From an uncultured Alphaproteobacteria bacterium (GTDB lineage: Bacteria > Pseudomonadota > Alphaproteobacteria > Geminicoccales > Geminicoccaceae): DNA of 33,890 nt. This document shows, in pieces, positions 32,789 through 33,890 of the stretch. Position 1 is the stretch's first letter. The number at the start of each line of letters is the position of its first letter. The translations under genes and the position numbers were made by a program. Where the stretch lies: the NCBI GenBank assembly GCA_937995535.1, contig CALKJU010000001.1:1-33890 (forward strand). The letters are read 5' to 3'. The notes beneath the pieces are model-generated. The model made no database searches, was not told where the DNA came from, and worked only from the letters and a program-made list of their open reading frames with translations.

Positions 32789-32938
32789 CCGGGTGCACGG
32801 GGCGGTCCGACCGGCCGCCTCACCGATCCGGCGAATACTTCCCCATGACATTCCCTCAAACAACGATTGATCAGCGGACCCGACTTGTGCAGGCTTCGGT
32901 ACTATTGGGGTGATGGATCGAACGCCGAGAATGATCCT
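32789..32938 (+). other. Low-GC leader with two mini-ORFs upstream of the asparagine-synthetase-like gene
   Basis: From about 32830 the base composition drops clearly below the surroundings. ATG at 32845 opens a 22-residue frame (MTFPQTTIDQ start) whose stop overlaps a second ATG (TGATG at 32911). That 9-residue frame (MDRTPRMIL) in turn ends in a TGA overlapping the GTG start of the next gene. Neither has a clear ribosome site. They could be regulatory leader peptides or chance. No convincing promoter pair was found. Confidence 0.35.
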
Positions 32939-33890
32939 GTGAGCCACGCGAAGTTATCGTTGGCTGCCGCCAACTCAACTGAAGCGCGCATTTCTCCCGC
33001 ACTCCCACCGATCACGCTGACCGCCGGCCAGCCGCCCGCGGCGATCACGAGCGCGGCGCAGGGGCGCGCGGCGTCGGACGGTCGTTTTACTGTCATCTGG
33101 CGCGGTCACTTCTATCTCGCCGGGGAGCGTGCCGGCGCGCCCAGCGTCGCGGCGCTGCTGGCGCGGCTGCATCGCACGCGGCTCGCTCAGGCCATGGGCG
33201 ACGCGTGCGGTGTGTTCGGCCTGTTCGTGCACGACGGCGAGCGGAACGAGTGGCAGGTGGCGGCGGACAATCTGGCGCTGCACAAACTGTTCTGGGATGA
33301 GGGGGCGGTCTCGACGAGCTTTCTCGACCTGGCGCGCCGCCGCGGCGTCCGCGCGACGGACACGCGCGCCGAGAGCCTCGCGGCGTTCCTGATCCTCGGC
33401 TACGTCCCCGGCGAGGCGACCTTCGTCCCGGCCATCCGCAAGCTCCGTGGCGACGAGGTGCTGGTGCTGGGCCCACGTCAGGCGCCGCGGAGCGAACCTA
33501 AGTCCTTCGCGCCGTTCCCGGACGAGGCGCCGGAGGCCCAGTTCGAGCGGCACTTCGCGGACTTCGCCACCTCGCTGCGCGGTCGGCGGGTCAGCGTCGA
33601 CATCACCGGCGGGTTCGATTCGCGGCTGATCGCGGTCATGCTCGCGCATCAGGGCCTGCCGTTCGAGCTGGTCGTCGCGAGCGGCGGCGAATCGCTCGAC
33701 GTCGATATCGCCGCCCGGGTCGCGGCGGCGCTCGACCGTCCGTTCCATCACCACGTGCACGACCTCGCGAGCCTCGATGCCGACCTGCCGACCGCCTTCC
33801 TGATCGGCGACGGCCAGCACGAGATCCGCGCCATCCACAAGGATCTGCAGAACGCCACGGCACGCCTCGCGCGCGGCATGGAGGTCATGG
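32939..33890 (+). CDS. Asparagine-synthetase-like protein, N-terminal 317 residues (partial)
   Basis: The frame is open to the window end. Residues about 48-190 resemble the Ntn-type glutaminase domain of AsnB relatives (FTVIWRGHFYLAGER, GVFGLFVHDGERNEWQVAAD). There is no N-terminal Met-Cys, and an extra about 45 residues precede the domain, so glutamine hydrolysis is unlikely. The synthetase PP-loop reads VDITGGFDSR (Asp221 onward), compared with the usual SGGxDSS. Such variants occur in AsnB-like proteins of polysaccharide and peptide-modification clusters, including lasso peptide cyclases. GTG 32939 is chosen for its overlap with the preceding mini-ORF; in-frame TTG codons at 32867 and 32885 are alternatives. 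Function cannot be settled without the rest. Confidence 0.7.
   Translation, partial: MSHAKLSLAAANSTEARISPALPPITLTAGQPPAAITSAAQGRAASDGRFTVIWRGHFYLAGERAGAPSVAALLARLHRTRLAQAMGDACGVFGLFVHDGERNEWQVAADNLALHKLFWDEGAVSTSFLDLARRRGVRATDTRAESLAAFLILGYVPGEATFVPAIRKLRGDEVLVLGPRQAPRSEPKSFAPFPDEAPEAQFERHFADFATSLRGRRVSVDITGGFDSRLIAVMLAHQGLPFELVVASGGESLDVDIAARVAAALDRPFHHHVHDLASLDADLPTAFLIGDGQHEIRAIHKDLQNATARLARGMEVM

Overview
This window is a high-GC (roughly 70% by eye) chromosomal segment of an alphaproteobacterium. The best guess is a Rhodospirillales-like or Geminicoccaceae-like lineage. The reasons are: the conserved ubiK | lgt-midA-pgeF, ihfB-lapA, pyrF-trpF-trpB-trpA-accD-folC and thrS/infC neighbourhoods; a FlbD-like sigma-54 flagellin promoter; TAXI-type binding proteins; and heavy use of GTG/TTG starts with 4-nt stop/start overlaps. 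No rRNA, tRNA, CRISPR or insertion sequence was seen.

Layout. (1) 1-3483, minus strand: ubiK with its own intrinsic terminator, then ybjN-like, proC, a small lipoprotein, a TetR regulator and csaA. Beyond these lies the start of a flagellin gene driven by a well-formed sigma-54 promoter with two palindromic upstream elements. (2) 3622-6295, plus strand: lgt, midA (NDUFAF7-like methyltransferase) and pgeF, each overlapping the next by 4 nt. (3) 6297-9928, minus strand: a fully overlapping five-gene operon of two small exported proteins, a TAXI-type solute-binding protein, and an ABC-2 ATPase and permease. (4) 10285-16195, plus strand: four tandem paralogues of an exported SH3b plus serine beta-lactamase-like hydrolase. 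(5) 16282-23594, plus strand: ihfB, lapA and an ornithine-cyclodeaminase-family gene, then a promoter followed by pyrF-trpF-trpB-trpA-accD-folC. (6) 23608-31905, minus strand: thrS, a GAF-PAS-PAS-GGDEF-EAL protein, infC, a PAS/GAF/LuxR regulator and a long-form aminopeptidase P. (7) 32027-32788, plus strand: an ABHD10-like hydrolase. After it comes a lower-GC leader and the first 317 residues of an asparagine-synthetase-like protein that runs off the window.

How the genes fit together. Most of the window is housekeeping: tryptophan, pyrimidine, folate, fatty-acid and proline synthesis, lipoprotein maturation, ubiquinone synthesis and translation. Three parts are accessory. The first is the TAXI/ABC-2 operon, where a binding protein usually paired with a TRAP permease is translationally coupled to an ABC-2 transporter. 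The second is the four-copy SH3b-hydrolase array, with a lineage-specific CxC motif, a Y-x-S replacement of the usual Y-x-N, and recent sequence exchange between copies 3 and 4; it sits directly upstream of ihfB. The third is the signalling insertion that separates thrS from infC and couples infC to a LuxR-type regulator.

Limits. All calls come from reading the sequence and from memory of families. No alignments, profile searches or structure predictions were run. Promoter and RNA-structure calls are by eye.
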